A stretch of 64,000 nucleotides of DNA, taken from NCBI GenBank assembly GCA_041398965.1, contig JAWKTT010000003.1, positions 62,001 through 126,000 on the forward strand. Direction: 5' to 3'. The translations under genes were made by a program, and so were the position numbers. Each line of letters begins with the position of its first letter. The stretch's first letter is position 1. This document shows, one piece after another, positions 1 through 8,695 of the stretch. A model generated the notes under the pieces. That model did not search any database. It had not been told where the DNA came from and saw nothing but the letters and a program-made list of their open reading frames with translations. This DNA comes from JAWKTT01 sp041398965. Lineage in GTDB: Bacteria; Planctomycetota; Planctomycetia; Planctomycetales; Planctomycetaceae.

Positions 1-669
1 ATTCTTCTCGACGAGGTGTCGGTCGTCGACTCGGTGATGCACCGGCATGATCTCAACCGCAGTGACCCCTAACTTCTGGAGATGTCGGATTGCGGGCTTG
101 CTGGCGAGACCGGCGTAAGTCCCGCGCAGATGTTCCGGGACATCGGGGTGCAGCTTGGTGAAGCCTTTGGGATGCAGTTCGTAGATGACCGTCTTGTGCC
201 ATGGCGTCTTCGGATGCTGATCGTTCCCCCAGCGAAACCGGTTGTCGATGACAGCAGCCAGGGGAGCCGCATGGGCGTTGTCTCGTTCATCGTATGAGAG
301 GTCGGCCGCTGGGTCTCCAATGCGATACCCGAACATCGTGTCGTCCCAGTTGAGCGGGCGTCCGATCGACTTCGCGTAGGGATCGAGCAGCACCTTATGG
401 GCGTTAAATCGGTCTCCCTGCAACGGCTGATACGGTCCATCGACGCGATAGCCATACAACTGACCGGGCTTCACTCCCGGTAGATAGCAATGCCAGACGA
501 ACTCGGTTCGGTCACTGAGCGGAATGCAGCAAGACTCGCGGCGGGCTGTGGGAGAGTCGAACAGGCAAAGTTCGACCCGCGTCGCACGTTCGGAAAACAC
601 CGCGAAGTTGACCCCTTGGCCATCCCATGTGGCACCAAGAGGATACGGATTACCTGGCCATACCATCAT
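1..669 (-). CDS. glgX: Glycogen debranching enzyme GlgX, N-terminal part (cut by window edge)
   Basis: The minus-strand frame from the ATG at 669 is open to the window edge and gives the first 223 residues. It begins MMVWPGNPYPLGATWDGQGV and continues NFAVFSERATRVELCLFD, the CBM48/isoamylase N-terminal domain. The linker LYGYRVDGPYQPLQGDRFN follows, then the start of the GH13 barrel (VIYELHPKGFTKLHPDVPEH, LRGTYAGLA, LGVTAVEIMPVHH). This order is diagnostic of GlgX/TreX-type debranching enzymes, which hydrolyse alpha-1,6 branches of phosphorylase-limited glycogen in the cytoplasm. The catalytic Asp/Glu/Asp lie beyond the edge and cannot be checked. No obvious ribosome-binding site was seen, but the start fits family lengths. 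The frame is strongly coding; a partly overlapping 128-residue minus-strand ORF (69-455) is a shadow. Confidence 0.93.
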   Translation of the reverse strand, partial: MMVWPGNPYPLGATWDGQGVNFAVFSERATRVELCLFDSPTARRESCCIPLSDRTEFVWHCYLPGVKPGQLYGYRVDGPYQPLQGDRFNAHKVLLDPYAKSIGRPLNWDDTMFGYRIGDPAADLSYDERDNAHAAPLAAVIDNRFRWGNDQHPKTPWHKTVIYELHPKGFTKLHPDVPEHLRGTYAGLASKPAIRHLQKLGVTAVEIMPVHHRVDDRHLVEKN

Positions 670-1001
670 CGTCGCAGTCCTTGCTGAAGTCTCAGCGGTG
701 CAGACCTTTGCTACAACATCCGAGCACTCGGTCGATGATAGCAGGTGCACCCTCCTTCGCGAATCGGAAGCGACTGACGCGTCTCAAAACCGGCAAGATC
801 GGACAGAACCGGTTGATGGCGACTCACGGAAAAGCAACCCACTCTGCGGACAACGTTGCCCAACCAAACAGGGTTCACCACAGCGGTCTCAGGTCAGACA
901 ATCGCTCTCAAGACTTGTTCCTGTTTTTGGCACCTCTTTCCGCGATGTCGAACGACTCGCGCAAATGGTGACGGGTCTCGAAGATTGAGGGATCGTCGTC
1001 G
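670..1001. other. Intergenic, upstream of glgX
   Basis: This 332-base stretch lies between the glgX start and the stop of the next minus-strand gene. Short ORFs in it look like chance frames. It should hold the glgX promoter, but I see no convincing -10/-35 pair or hairpin. Confidence 0.4.
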
Positions 1002-3125
1002 CTATCTAGTGGGGGATGTCGCTTGAGACACACGAGCCGCGAGCCAACGACGAACCCCCGCAACGGTCGCCAACACGGCACCAGCAACGACGGCGATGGA
1101 CCAAGGGAACGGCGGAGCGTTCGAGTGATCGGGCGAGCCAACGGCCAGCTCGGGCAATTCGGACGGGTCCATGCCAATCGGTTCCCAGTCCATCCCTGTC
1201 GCCACAGTCGGGTCGACTGTCGCCAACGAAACGTCTGTTGGCGCTGATGGGAGTGGAGCCTCGAAACCTGCGGCCGTGACCGCCGCGTGCTGTCGGAGAT
1301 GTTCGTCGGTTTTGACGTCCGCATGGACCACCCCTTCGCGACCCAGTGAGTCTTGAGAGAGTGGACCATCAATCGACGTCAGCCCCGCGAGGGCAATACC
1401 ACTTGATGGTTGTACCGGTCGGTGTTGTTCTGGCTGATTTTGTTCCGGCTGACTCTGTTCCGGCAAAGTTCCGTGAAGCGGCTTCGCGACAGGATGCGAG
1501 TCTGAGTGGTGGTGCAACTCTGCGGCGGTGGACGTCTGATCTGTTGACGCCGCGATCGTCGCTGCCGCCGATGGCTGCTGCACTTGGGCTTCTCGCCATT
1601 GTTGTCCGCCATGAGGGAACTGTCCCCACGGAGTTTCAGAGTTTTCGGGCTGAATATCGGGCGAGACACGCTCGGAAGGAACCGTTTGGGCTGGACGAAT
1701 GGCGGGGGATGAGTTCACCCGTGGTGCCCCGGGCACATCGACCGGCTCTTCCAGCAGAGTTCGCGATGAACGCCCCGGCTGGATCGACGGACCGCTGGTC
1801 CGCATTGACTGGTCGGCATATCGAGAGGTACGGTCGGCGAGCCCCGCGGAGGGCTGCTCGGTTGGGCGAATCTCGACCGACGGACTACTCTCGTTGCGAC
1901 CCGAATCGATACGTTTCCAAATCTCTTTCGAGACTTCTGTCGGTCGACGGTCTCCGGGAACGAATACGATCCCTTCGCTATCGGCGAGTTGTTGAGCCGT
2001 GATCGTGTTGCGGTACGCTTGTTCGAGTTCTCCATTCTGAATGTGCCACTCGGCTGCGGCCAGAAGGGACTGAACGCGCAGGGCGGTCGGATTATCCGGG
2101 AGTTCGATCGCTCGCTCGGGAAGAGTCTGTCGATCGGTCATCGGCGAGCGACGCTCGTCCACACGGCCAAGATCGCGAAGTGCGTCCTGACTGCGATCTC
2201 GATTGGTCGACAGGGGCGGCTCCTCACCACCGGGGCGTCGGTCCAACAATTCGTCGTCGGATGGACCACGGCGATTCAGAACGGGATCGAATCCCTCCAC
2301 GCGTCGACGTTCCGCTTCCTCATGCGCGACCAGTTCCGCTCGACCTGCCGGACGATCGATCACTTGTCGATCGATGAGTGAACTGCGTTCATCATCCATC
2401 GTGAGCGGATAGCCTCGATCGTTGCGATTGAATTCGACGAGAGGTTTTCGTGACGATGTCGTCACATCACCCGTTGTTGCAACTCCTTCTCCTCCCGCTG
2501 CTGGCGGAGAGGGCCGTTGTTGCTGGTTCAGTTCCTCTCGGAGTTGTTCGATACGAGAGAGGGGACGATTGTTGGAAGCATTGGCGGTGTCGATTTCGGC
2601 CAGACGGTCTCTCTTTGTTGCCCGATCGGCACCGGATCGAGCGAGTCCAGTATCATTCGAGTCCCACGGAGAGATGCGGGGCTGCTCATCACTGATCGGA
2701 GCGCGGCCTTTCGGTTCAGCAAAGGAGATGCGGTTCGTTGCCGTTTCTGCCTGGGGCCGAACTCGGGCGACTTCGGTCTGCTGATCGAGGAAAGGGTCGG
2801 TCGACGACGAACGCTGATTTCGATCCTTCTCCCCAAAAGAGGGGAACGCCGTTCGGATGGTGGCTCGCTTGCCGGCCTCGTTCGCTTCTAATGATGCGAC
2901 CCGTGCTCGCCCTTCTGATTCTCGTTTGTCGCTGCGGGCAATGGCAGCACCGACTTCTTCCGAGGCCAAGCGATCTCGTGCTGCCCCCGAGCGAGCACTG
3001 TTTGACGACGTTGAGTCGAACGAAGAACGACTGCATCCGGCCAAAGCGATGCCCGTGAGGCAGATCGCCCCCCATCGCATCGAAATCCGGCGCAATCCCT
3101 GGCTTGTCATGATTGGGCGCAGCAT
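1002..3125 (-). CDS. Large low-complexity lipoprotein with C-terminal membrane segment, unknown function
   Basis: About 707 residues. The ATG at 3125 has a purine-rich GGGGGAAAG just upstream and leads into a lipoprotein signal: basic n-region, hydrophobic stretch, lipobox LAGC with the lipidated Cys near residue 31. A TTG at 3173 and an ATG at 3158 are possible but would put an unlikely tail before the signal. After the Cys comes a long disordered region rich in Arg, Ser, Asp, Pro and Gln, with Gln-Pro-Glu runs near residues 560-580. One more ordered patch (NPTALRVQSLLAAAEWHIQN, then GELEQAYRNTITAQQLADSE) resembles a helical, TPR-like repeat. Near the C-terminus a hydrophobic segment, PWSIAVVAGAVLATVAGV, is followed by basic residues, typical of a membrane anchor. 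No family was recognised. It may span the periplasm, tethered at both ends. Confidence 0.8.
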   Translation of the reverse strand: MLRPIMTSQGLRRISMRWGAICLTGIALAGCSRSSFDSTSSNSARSGAARDRLASEEVGAAIARSDKRESEGRARVASLEANEAGKRATIRTAFPSFGEKDRNQRSSSTDPFLDQQTEVARVRPQAETATNRISFAEPKGRAPISDEQPRISPWDSNDTGLARSGADRATKRDRLAEIDTANASNNRPLSRIEQLREELNQQQRPSPPAAGGEGVATTGDVTTSSRKPLVEFNRNDRGYPLTMDDERSSLIDRQVIDRPAGRAELVAHEEAERRRVEGFDPVLNRRGPSDDELLDRRPGGEEPPLSTNRDRSQDALRDLGRVDERRSPMTDRQTLPERAIELPDNPTALRVQSLLAAAEWHIQNGELEQAYRNTITAQQLADSEGIVFVPGDRRPTEVSKEIWKRIDSGRNESSPSVEIRPTEQPSAGLADRTSRYADQSMRTSGPSIQPGRSSRTLLEEPVDVPGAPRVNSSPAIRPAQTVPSERVSPDIQPENSETPWGQFPHGGQQWREAQVQQPSAAATIAASTDQTSTAAELHHHSDSHPVAKPLHGTLPEQSQPEQNQPEQHRPVQPSSGIALAGLTSIDGPLSQDSLGREGVVHADVKTDEHLRQHAAVTAAGFEAPLPSAPTDVSLATVDPTVATGMDWEPIGMDPSELPELAVGSPDHSNAPPFPWSIAVVAGAVLATVAGVRRWLAARVSQATSPTR

Positions 3126-3318
3126 AGTCTTTCCCCCGATGACCGGAACTCGGTCCATCGTTTGTATCGACAAGATCGACTGTACCGCTTGAGACGATTT
3201 TCCCGACTATGTCGACCGGATTCGACTCAGTGGGGATGCGATGTGAGCAGGATTGAGGAGTGTCTTTGGTACCGATCGAAAATCGGAACTTTTCCGGAAA
3301 TCACGCACTGCAAGGACG

Positions 3319-4359
3319 TTACGTCTGCGGATAGACAACGAAGACTGTGCTGCCAGCCTGAACGTGATCACCGATCTGGACGGCGATTTGCATCCCTGGT
3401 TCCCGGGGGATGACCAGTTCGGTTCGTGATCCAAGCTTGATCATGCCAACTCGTTCTCCCTTGGTCAACACATCCCCTGGCTTCAACCAGCAGACGATGC
3501 GACGGGCGATGGCTCCGGTGATCTGTCGCACGATCATCCTGCGGAACGGGGCGGAAGTCTCTTGCAGACGAATGGCCAACTGCTCGTTTTCCCGAGCCGA
3601 TTCCGGCCGCAGGGCGTTGAGGAACTTCCCCTTGCGATACCGCAGCCCAATGACACGGGCAGGGGCGGGTGAGCGATTAATGTGGACATTGAAGATCGAC
3701 AGGAAGATGCCAATCTGAATGGCAGGACCACCAATGAATTCGTCGTGTTCGATCTCGTCAATCGCCACGACTTTGCCATCGGCCGGGGCGACGACAAGCC
3801 CCGGATCGATCGGGATGACTCGCCCCGGATCGCGGAAAAACCAGACGATCAACAAGCCGATGACTACCAGAGTTGCCACTGCCAGCCATAGGCCAACCGA
3901 TGCGCCGGTCGACCACTCTTGGGAAAGGGCCAACCACGTGAGCGCCGCTGCTGGTCCGAAGGTACACAAGGAGAAGACCTGCAACTCCGCCAGTCCCCAG
4001 CGGGCAAAGGGAATCCGGTCTCGACCACGAAATGGATCGTCTCCGGGAGCCCAGTGCCAGCCCCCCTGATTCTGATAAAACTTGAGGTCGCGCGGATCGA
4101 GAACCTCGTGCGGAGCCCGGTTTTCGTCACCACGACGAAGTTGTTCCATCCGCCGCAGATAACCCCTTCGGAACACCTTGAGGTAGGCCCGACGCACCTT
4201 GCCCCAGGCGAGTTCCAACTGCATCACCACTCCGCCACCCGGCTGAATCGACGTGATTTGCGGGTCCATCGGCTCCAAGGGGAGCAACCCCTGAGCATCG
4301 GGAACCGATCCCTCGGCAGTCGGGGGCACGGGGGGCGTCGGAGGAGCAGGAGCGTTCAT
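3319..4359 (-). CDS. psd: Phosphatidylserine decarboxylase proenzyme
   Basis: 346 residues. Family enzymes decarboxylate phosphatidylserine to phosphatidylethanolamine at the inner membrane and self-cleave to make a pyruvoyl group. The C-terminal half carries the hallmarks: VWFFRDPGRVIP, VVAPADGKVVAIDE, IGIFLSIFNVHINRSP and, near residue 310, MIKLGSRTELVIP. The Gly-Ser of LGSR is the expected cleavage site; LGSR instead of LGST is typical of the short or archaeal-type subfamily. The N-terminal 130 residues are unusual: a Pro-rich leader and a cytoplasmic-looking segment (YLKVFRRGYLRRMEQLRRGD) before two hydrophobic spans. The short family members are nearer 210 residues, so this is an N-terminal extension. 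The ATG at 4359 follows TTGAGAAGCG. No pssA neighbour is seen. Confidence 0.9.
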   Translation of the reverse strand: MNAPAPPTPPVPPTAEGSVPDAQGLLPLEPMDPQITSIQPGGGVVMQLELAWGKVRRAYLKVFRRGYLRRMEQLRRGDENRAPHEVLDPRDLKFYQNQGGWHWAPGDDPFRGRDRIPFARWGLAELQVFSLCTFGPAAALTWLALSQEWSTGASVGLWLAVATLVVIGLLIVWFFRDPGRVIPIDPGLVVAPADGKVVAIDEIEHDEFIGGPAIQIGIFLSIFNVHINRSPAPARVIGLRYRKGKFLNALRPESARENEQLAIRLQETSAPFRRMIVRQITGAIARRIVCWLKPGDVLTKGERVGMIKLGSRTELVIPREPGMQIAVQIGDHVQAGSTVFVVYPQT

Positions 4360-4712
4360 CGCTTCTCAAAATTCTCTCTGAGTGATGCGGGCAGACCGCC
4401 CCGCCGATGCGGGTTTGACGGCATCAACATTGCACCGCCTGAGGACATTTCGCGGCACCTCCCCTTGCGGACGCGCCGAACTTCATGGTAGTCAATCCCC
4501 CCTCTGTTCTGCATCCGTTGGCCCCCTGACACCCCCGGATTCATCACACATGGGAATCCCCCAGACTTCGCATGAGCAGCGGGGTGTCCAAGTTGGGGTG
4601 CGTAACGCCGCCGTCGGCACCCCACGATAGGAACCAGACGAAACTCAACTCGGCCCGACAGGGAAATGTGGGGCGATACCGTGGCAAACCGGCGGAAAGC
4701 CCGGTTGCTGCA
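4360..4712. other. Intergenic between psd and the PaaK-type ligase gene
   Basis: 353 bases without a supported gene. On the minus strand, just past the ligase stop, a weak 6-bp stem AACCGG...CCGGTT (about 4689-4708) could act as a terminator but lacks a T tract. Small ORFs here look like chance frames. The psd promoter should be near the left end. Confidence 0.35.
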
Positions 4713-6032
4713 TCAGGAGGTTTCCTTCACGAATCGACGCCCCTTCAGTTCGAAGCGGGGGAGGCTGCCGGGGAGGGTTGGGACCACTTCGGCTTGGAAG
4801 TTAAGGCGGTCTTTGATTGTTCGACTGACCTGATCGACCAACAACTCGACGTCTGTCGTAACGTGGGCTGTGGTCGCTTCGGGTTCGATTTCGACTCTCA
4901 AATGCGGCATCGAACGGCGGGTTTGCAGGGTGATGCGGTATTCGGCAACCTGCTCGAACTCCCTCAAAATAGCGTCCAGACTTGATGGGAAGACGTTGTT
5001 GCCACGGATGGTCACCATGTCATCGGCTCGACCGATGATCCCCCCATCGAGGCGAATCATCTCCATCCCCGAGGGGCAGGGAGTGGTCGACACTTTGACG
5101 AGGTCTCCCGTCCGATAGCGGATGACAGGCTGGCCGACGCGACCGAGATTCGTGATGACCAACTCCCCAAGTTGTCCCCGGGGGACCGGCTGACATGTCT
5201 GGGGATCGATGACTTCGGCGATACATTCCGTTTCGAGCAGTGTCATTCCGCCGGGGGCGTCGACTGGCTCAATCCCGAGTGAACCGATGTCGGTCATTCC
5301 CCAGTGGTCGAAGACTCTGGCTCCCCATGCGGTCTCGATGCGTTGCCGGACGGAAGGGAGATTTCCCCCCGGCTCGCCCGCGACGATGACTCCGCGGACA
5401 GAGGAGTCAGCAAGGTTGACCCCCTCCTTCTCGGCCACCTCGACGAGTCGCATGGCATAGGTCGGGGTGCAACAGATGAAGGTTGCTTCGAGATCGAGCA
5501 TGAGCCTCAGGCGGGCTTCGCTGGTCATGCCCCCCATGGCGAGAGTCAGATTCCCGAGTCGACAGGCCCCTTCAAATCCGGCCCAGAATCCGATGAAAGG
5601 CCCGAAGGAGAAGGGGAAAGCCATGACATCGGCTGGCGTTACTCCGGCGATGCGGTAAATCTGTCCCCAACAGGACATGAACCAGTCCCAACTTGCTGGG
5701 GTGTCGAGCCACCGCATTGGCCGACCGGTTGTGCCAGAGGTTTGATGCAACCGGGTGTATTCAGCCCGGGGGTAGGTGAGGTTCGACCCGAAAGGGGGAT
5801 GAGCGTTCTGATCGGCGACCAGTTCGTGCTTGGTCGAAAATGGAAGCAGCGACAAGTCTTCGAGTGAGCGAACCGCCGAAAGGTCGACGCCAGCCTCTCG
5901 ATACTTCTGTTGCCAGAACGGATTCGATCGTCCCACTTCATGGAGCAGAGTTCGTAGACGTTCCCACTGCCGCCGCTGAAGAGCGTCGCGGGTCATCAAT
6001 TCCGGTCGGGAGTTCTCATGGAGGTCGTTCAT
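4713..6032 (-). CDS. Phenylacetate-CoA ligase family (PaaK-type) acyl-adenylate ligase
   Basis: 439 residues, matching the usual ~430-440 of PaaK. Enzymes of this family adenylate an aryl or acyl acid with ATP and pass it to CoA in the cytoplasm. Motifs in order: LEDLSLLPFSTKHELV near the N-terminus, the P-loop-like LHQTSGTTGRPMRW (about residues 95-108), the mid motif VFDHWGMTDIG, the RYRTGDLVKV motif (about residue 305), and IGRADDMVTIRGNNVFPSSL leading to the small C-terminal domain. The substrate cannot be told from sequence, and no phenylacetate catabolic genes lie nearby, so the paaK symbol is withheld. The ATG at 6032 fits family start positions; the ribosome-binding site is weak. Another adenylating enzyme of the same fold cannot be excluded. 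Confidence 0.88.
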   Translation of the reverse strand: MNDLHENSRPELMTRDALQRRQWERLRTLLHEVGRSNPFWQQKYREAGVDLSAVRSLEDLSLLPFSTKHELVADQNAHPPFGSNLTYPRAEYTRLHQTSGTTGRPMRWLDTPASWDWFMSCWGQIYRIAGVTPADVMAFPFSFGPFIGFWAGFEGACRLGNLTLAMGGMTSEARLRLMLDLEATFICCTPTYAMRLVEVAEKEGVNLADSSVRGVIVAGEPGGNLPSVRQRIETAWGARVFDHWGMTDIGSLGIEPVDAPGGMTLLETECIAEVIDPQTCQPVPRGQLGELVITNLGRVGQPVIRYRTGDLVKVSTTPCPSGMEMIRLDGGIIGRADDMVTIRGNNVFPSSLDAILREFEQVAEYRITLQTRRSMPHLRVEIEPEATTAHVTTDVELLVDQVSRTIKDRLNFQAEVVPTLPGSLPRFELKGRRFVKETS

Positions 6033-6278
6033 GACCGAATGATAGACAGAACTGGAACCGGTTTGGAGTCATCGTGTCCCCCGAAGGGGAGGAGGGGATG
6101 CTTCAGGAGGAAGGAACTCGTTTTGCCATGACCTTGCGAGACGAGTTCGACAACAAAGGCGCTTAAACACGCTGTGACTTCCAATAGTCGAAGACGAGAG
6201 TTGGACTCAGTCCATGGCCCGCTTTTGTTCCTGCGGGCAGTGTTGAATCTCGCCGGGAAATCGTCTGGGGACGATCCC

Positions 6279-8591
6279 TTACGGAGGGGAGTCGCCCGTC
6301 ATGCCGTTGCCACCCCCGTTGAGAGCTTGGGCAGCTCGGCGACGTTCTCCGGCGGTCGAACCGGGCATCTCTTTGCGGGAGATATTCCGGCGTCGCTGAG
6401 TTGAACGCATCCCCGATTCGTCCATCCCCAAATTCGTGTCGACAGGCATGGTGGTGTCGCTACCGAAAAGGTCATTAATGCCATCACCGGCACCGGGGAC
6501 TGTCGAGGATTGCCGGAGGAATTCCCAAGGCTCGTAACTCTTCTTCAATTTGTCGCTGAAGTAGTCGACATAGGGCTTCTGGGAGAAGGTATCGACCGTG
6601 GCGAGGCTACCGTCGGTTTTGACGACGAGGACCGGTTCGGTCAGTTGCAGCGACTTGGCCGACCCGACGACCATCTTGAGGTCGGGGTGGGTGTTCTTGT
6701 CGAGTGTGATGTCTTCCAATCCATCGACCAGCAAGTCACCCGACTCGAAGGAGTATTCGGTGTCGTCAAACTTGTTCTTGGCAGGATCAAGGAGCGGAAC
6801 GGTGAGATCGCCGCCAATCGGTTCGCCGAAGGCGACTGCCAGGCGTTCGATCTTCCCCTTGTCTTTCCGTTCGTAGTCGTTGGTGACGTCGGTGCCGTAG
6901 TTCAGGTCGTAGTGAACAAAGTTGAACAGCACACGTTCGCGCCGAGGATCGAACTGATTGACGAAGTACCACGTCTGACGTTCAATTTCGGGAGCGTTAC
7001 TGACGTTACTCCAGCCGGTCAGACGTTCTTCCCCTTCGACCACACTGCTATCCTCGGCATCGCTGGGTCGTCGCCCGTAATTGGGGTTCGCCATGACAAC
7101 GCGGGCACGATAGCGATACGCTTTGCCCGGTTCGACAGCAAAGTCGAGATACCGGAACAGGAGGACGTTGCCGATGGCGCTGACGTTGGCAGCAACCAGT
7201 TTCTCGAAGTCTTCACGCAGCTTCTTCTGCTTGGTTGGGTCTCGTTCTTTGTTTATCTCATCGGCCATCAGGGCCATGGCAGCTTCAGAAAGTTGTTGAC
7301 GCCCATCAAGAGGGGCGCCGGCGCGTGCGCCAGGACGAGTTGGTCGGTTGGGGGACGGCATCATCCCCATTTCCATGTTCGTGTTGACGGTGTACTGCGA
7401 CTCGGCCCCCATCGCACCCGACATGATCTCCTGTGTGTTAAAGATGTAATCGGAGAAGCCCCGGGCCTTTCGCTGTGGGCCGACAGGCTGCGTTGGCGGC
7501 AGCGTGGATTGTTTCTTCATCGCATTAAAAACGAGATCCGTCTGAATCCGAACTTGATCTGGCGAGAGTCGGTAGTTCTCGACCAATGGATGAACACCCA
7601 GCTTTCCGTACCCCCCAATAATCAGGGCGGGAAGGGGCATTGCCAGGGCAGGGTTGAGTAGTGCTGGAGGGAGCGTTTCTTCGGCGAATCCGTCAGACTG
7701 TTCGAGAATTCCTTCCGCGACACTGCGGTCGACAGGTGCCCAGGTCGACCACGAACCATCAGGCTGACGGACTTGGCGTTCGAGGACGAAGTCGATGGGA
7801 TAGAACAGACCGGCTGCCCGCGATTCTTCGACGTTGCAGGCCTTCATGATCTCTTCGATGTTGTCCTTCACCATGAACGCAGCTCGCACCGAGATGAAGT
7901 AACGCCCTTTGCCGTTGAGCGAGAGGGTTGCTTCGTTCAGACCGTCTTCGCCATAGGTTGACATCATCTGAAGTTCGGGAGCCGCTGCCAGGATGTCCGT
8001 AGGGCTGTCCAACATCATTCCATCGGGACCAAGAGCCCCCCCTGCGGGACGACTAAACTCATTCTCGTCGATCGCTCCGACACCTTCGGGGCGAGATGGC
8101 TTAACATCTTCTGTTGGCTTGGTCGGATCGGTCGTGGTGGCGGTTCCGGCATCGGCGAGAGCTGTGTCGGCGGAGAGTGCCTGTCCTTCATTGAACAAAC
8201 GACGTCCCACAGTGGCAATCAACTCGATCGGAGCAGAGAACTGAACTTCTCGCAATGGGATGCTGATGTCTCGGAAACTGGGGGCAAACTTAACCGCCCA
8301 CTGACGCGTCCGCGGGTCGACATCGGCAAGTAGTTCTTGTCGGATGACGCTGGCAGGCCGGTCGGCAGCGGCGATCAGCCAAGCCTTTTCGTCTTCCGGC
8401 GTGATCGTCCGGCCTTCGAAGGTTGCTGTTCCATTCTGGATTTTCGTGGCGACATCAGCCGGGTTTCCGTTGAACGGAACCCAGTTCGCCGTCGCCAGCG
8501 CAAACAGAGCGATCGCGGCAATCACCCCCAGGGCGATCTTTTCGCCATTAGAAATCAAGAAGGCTTTGAAGTCAAACTTTTTTCTGGCCAT
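6279..8591 (-). CDS. Large single-span periplasmic protein of the PilM-like cluster
   Basis: 770 residues. The N-terminus has a short basic cytoplasmic tail (MARKKFDFKAFLISNGEKI), one hydrophobic span (about residues 19-38, ALGVIAAIALFALATANWV), then a long soluble region that should be periplasmic. The middle has a tract mentioning Thr, Pro and Asp repeats and a Met-rich part (MEMGMMPSPN). The segment ISVRAAFMVKDNIEEIMKA resembles a small alpha/beta domain. The ATG at 8591 has GGAAGGACATC upstream, a good ribosome-binding site. It is the last of three minus-strand genes after the PilM-like gene (gaps of 146 and 104 bases), so it is probably co-transcribed. I infer a pilus-like inner-membrane or periplasmic component. 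I did not recognise a named family. Confidence 0.8.
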   Translation of the reverse strand: MARKKFDFKAFLISNGEKIALGVIAAIALFALATANWVPFNGNPADVATKIQNGTATFEGRTITPEDEKAWLIAAADRPASVIRQELLADVDPRTRQWAVKFAPSFRDISIPLREVQFSAPIELIATVGRRLFNEGQALSADTALADAGTATTTDPTKPTEDVKPSRPEGVGAIDENEFSRPAGGALGPDGMMLDSPTDILAAAPELQMMSTYGEDGLNEATLSLNGKGRYFISVRAAFMVKDNIEEIMKACNVEESRAAGLFYPIDFVLERQVRQPDGSWSTWAPVDRSVAEGILEQSDGFAEETLPPALLNPALAMPLPALIIGGYGKLGVHPLVENYRLSPDQVRIQTDLVFNAMKKQSTLPPTQPVGPQRKARGFSDYIFNTQEIMSGAMGAESQYTVNTNMEMGMMPSPNRPTRPGARAGAPLDGRQQLSEAAMALMADEINKERDPTKQKKLREDFEKLVAANVSAIGNVLLFRYLDFAVEPGKAYRYRARVVMANPNYGRRPSDAEDSSVVEGEERLTGWSNVSNAPEIERQTWYFVNQFDPRRERVLFNFVHYDLNYGTDVTNDYERKDKGKIERLAVAFGEPIGGDLTVPLLDPAKNKFDDTEYSFESGDLLVDGLEDITLDKNTHPDLKMVVGSAKSLQLTEPVLVVKTDGSLATVDTFSQKPYVDYFSDKLKKSYEPWEFLRQSSTVPGAGDGINDLFGSDTTMPVDTNLGMDESGMRSTQRRRNISRKEMPGSTAGERRRAAQALNGGGNGMTGDSPP

Positions 8592-8695
8592 GATGTCCTT
8601 CCGATCGGTGCAGGCACCGGTTAATGATCGGTCTGGTAAGTGAGTGGACTGTCTGTATGATCGCGAGTGACGTTGCGGAGCGTCTCGTGAGTCTG

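Noticed and set aside
4689..4708. Rho-independent terminator after the PaaK-type gene
   Set aside because: Only a 6-bp stem and no T tract.
6510..7661. Plus-strand ORF of 383 residues
   Set aside because: Antisense shadow of the 770-residue minus-strand gene, whose frame has a membrane span, a good ribosome-binding site and consistent protein composition.
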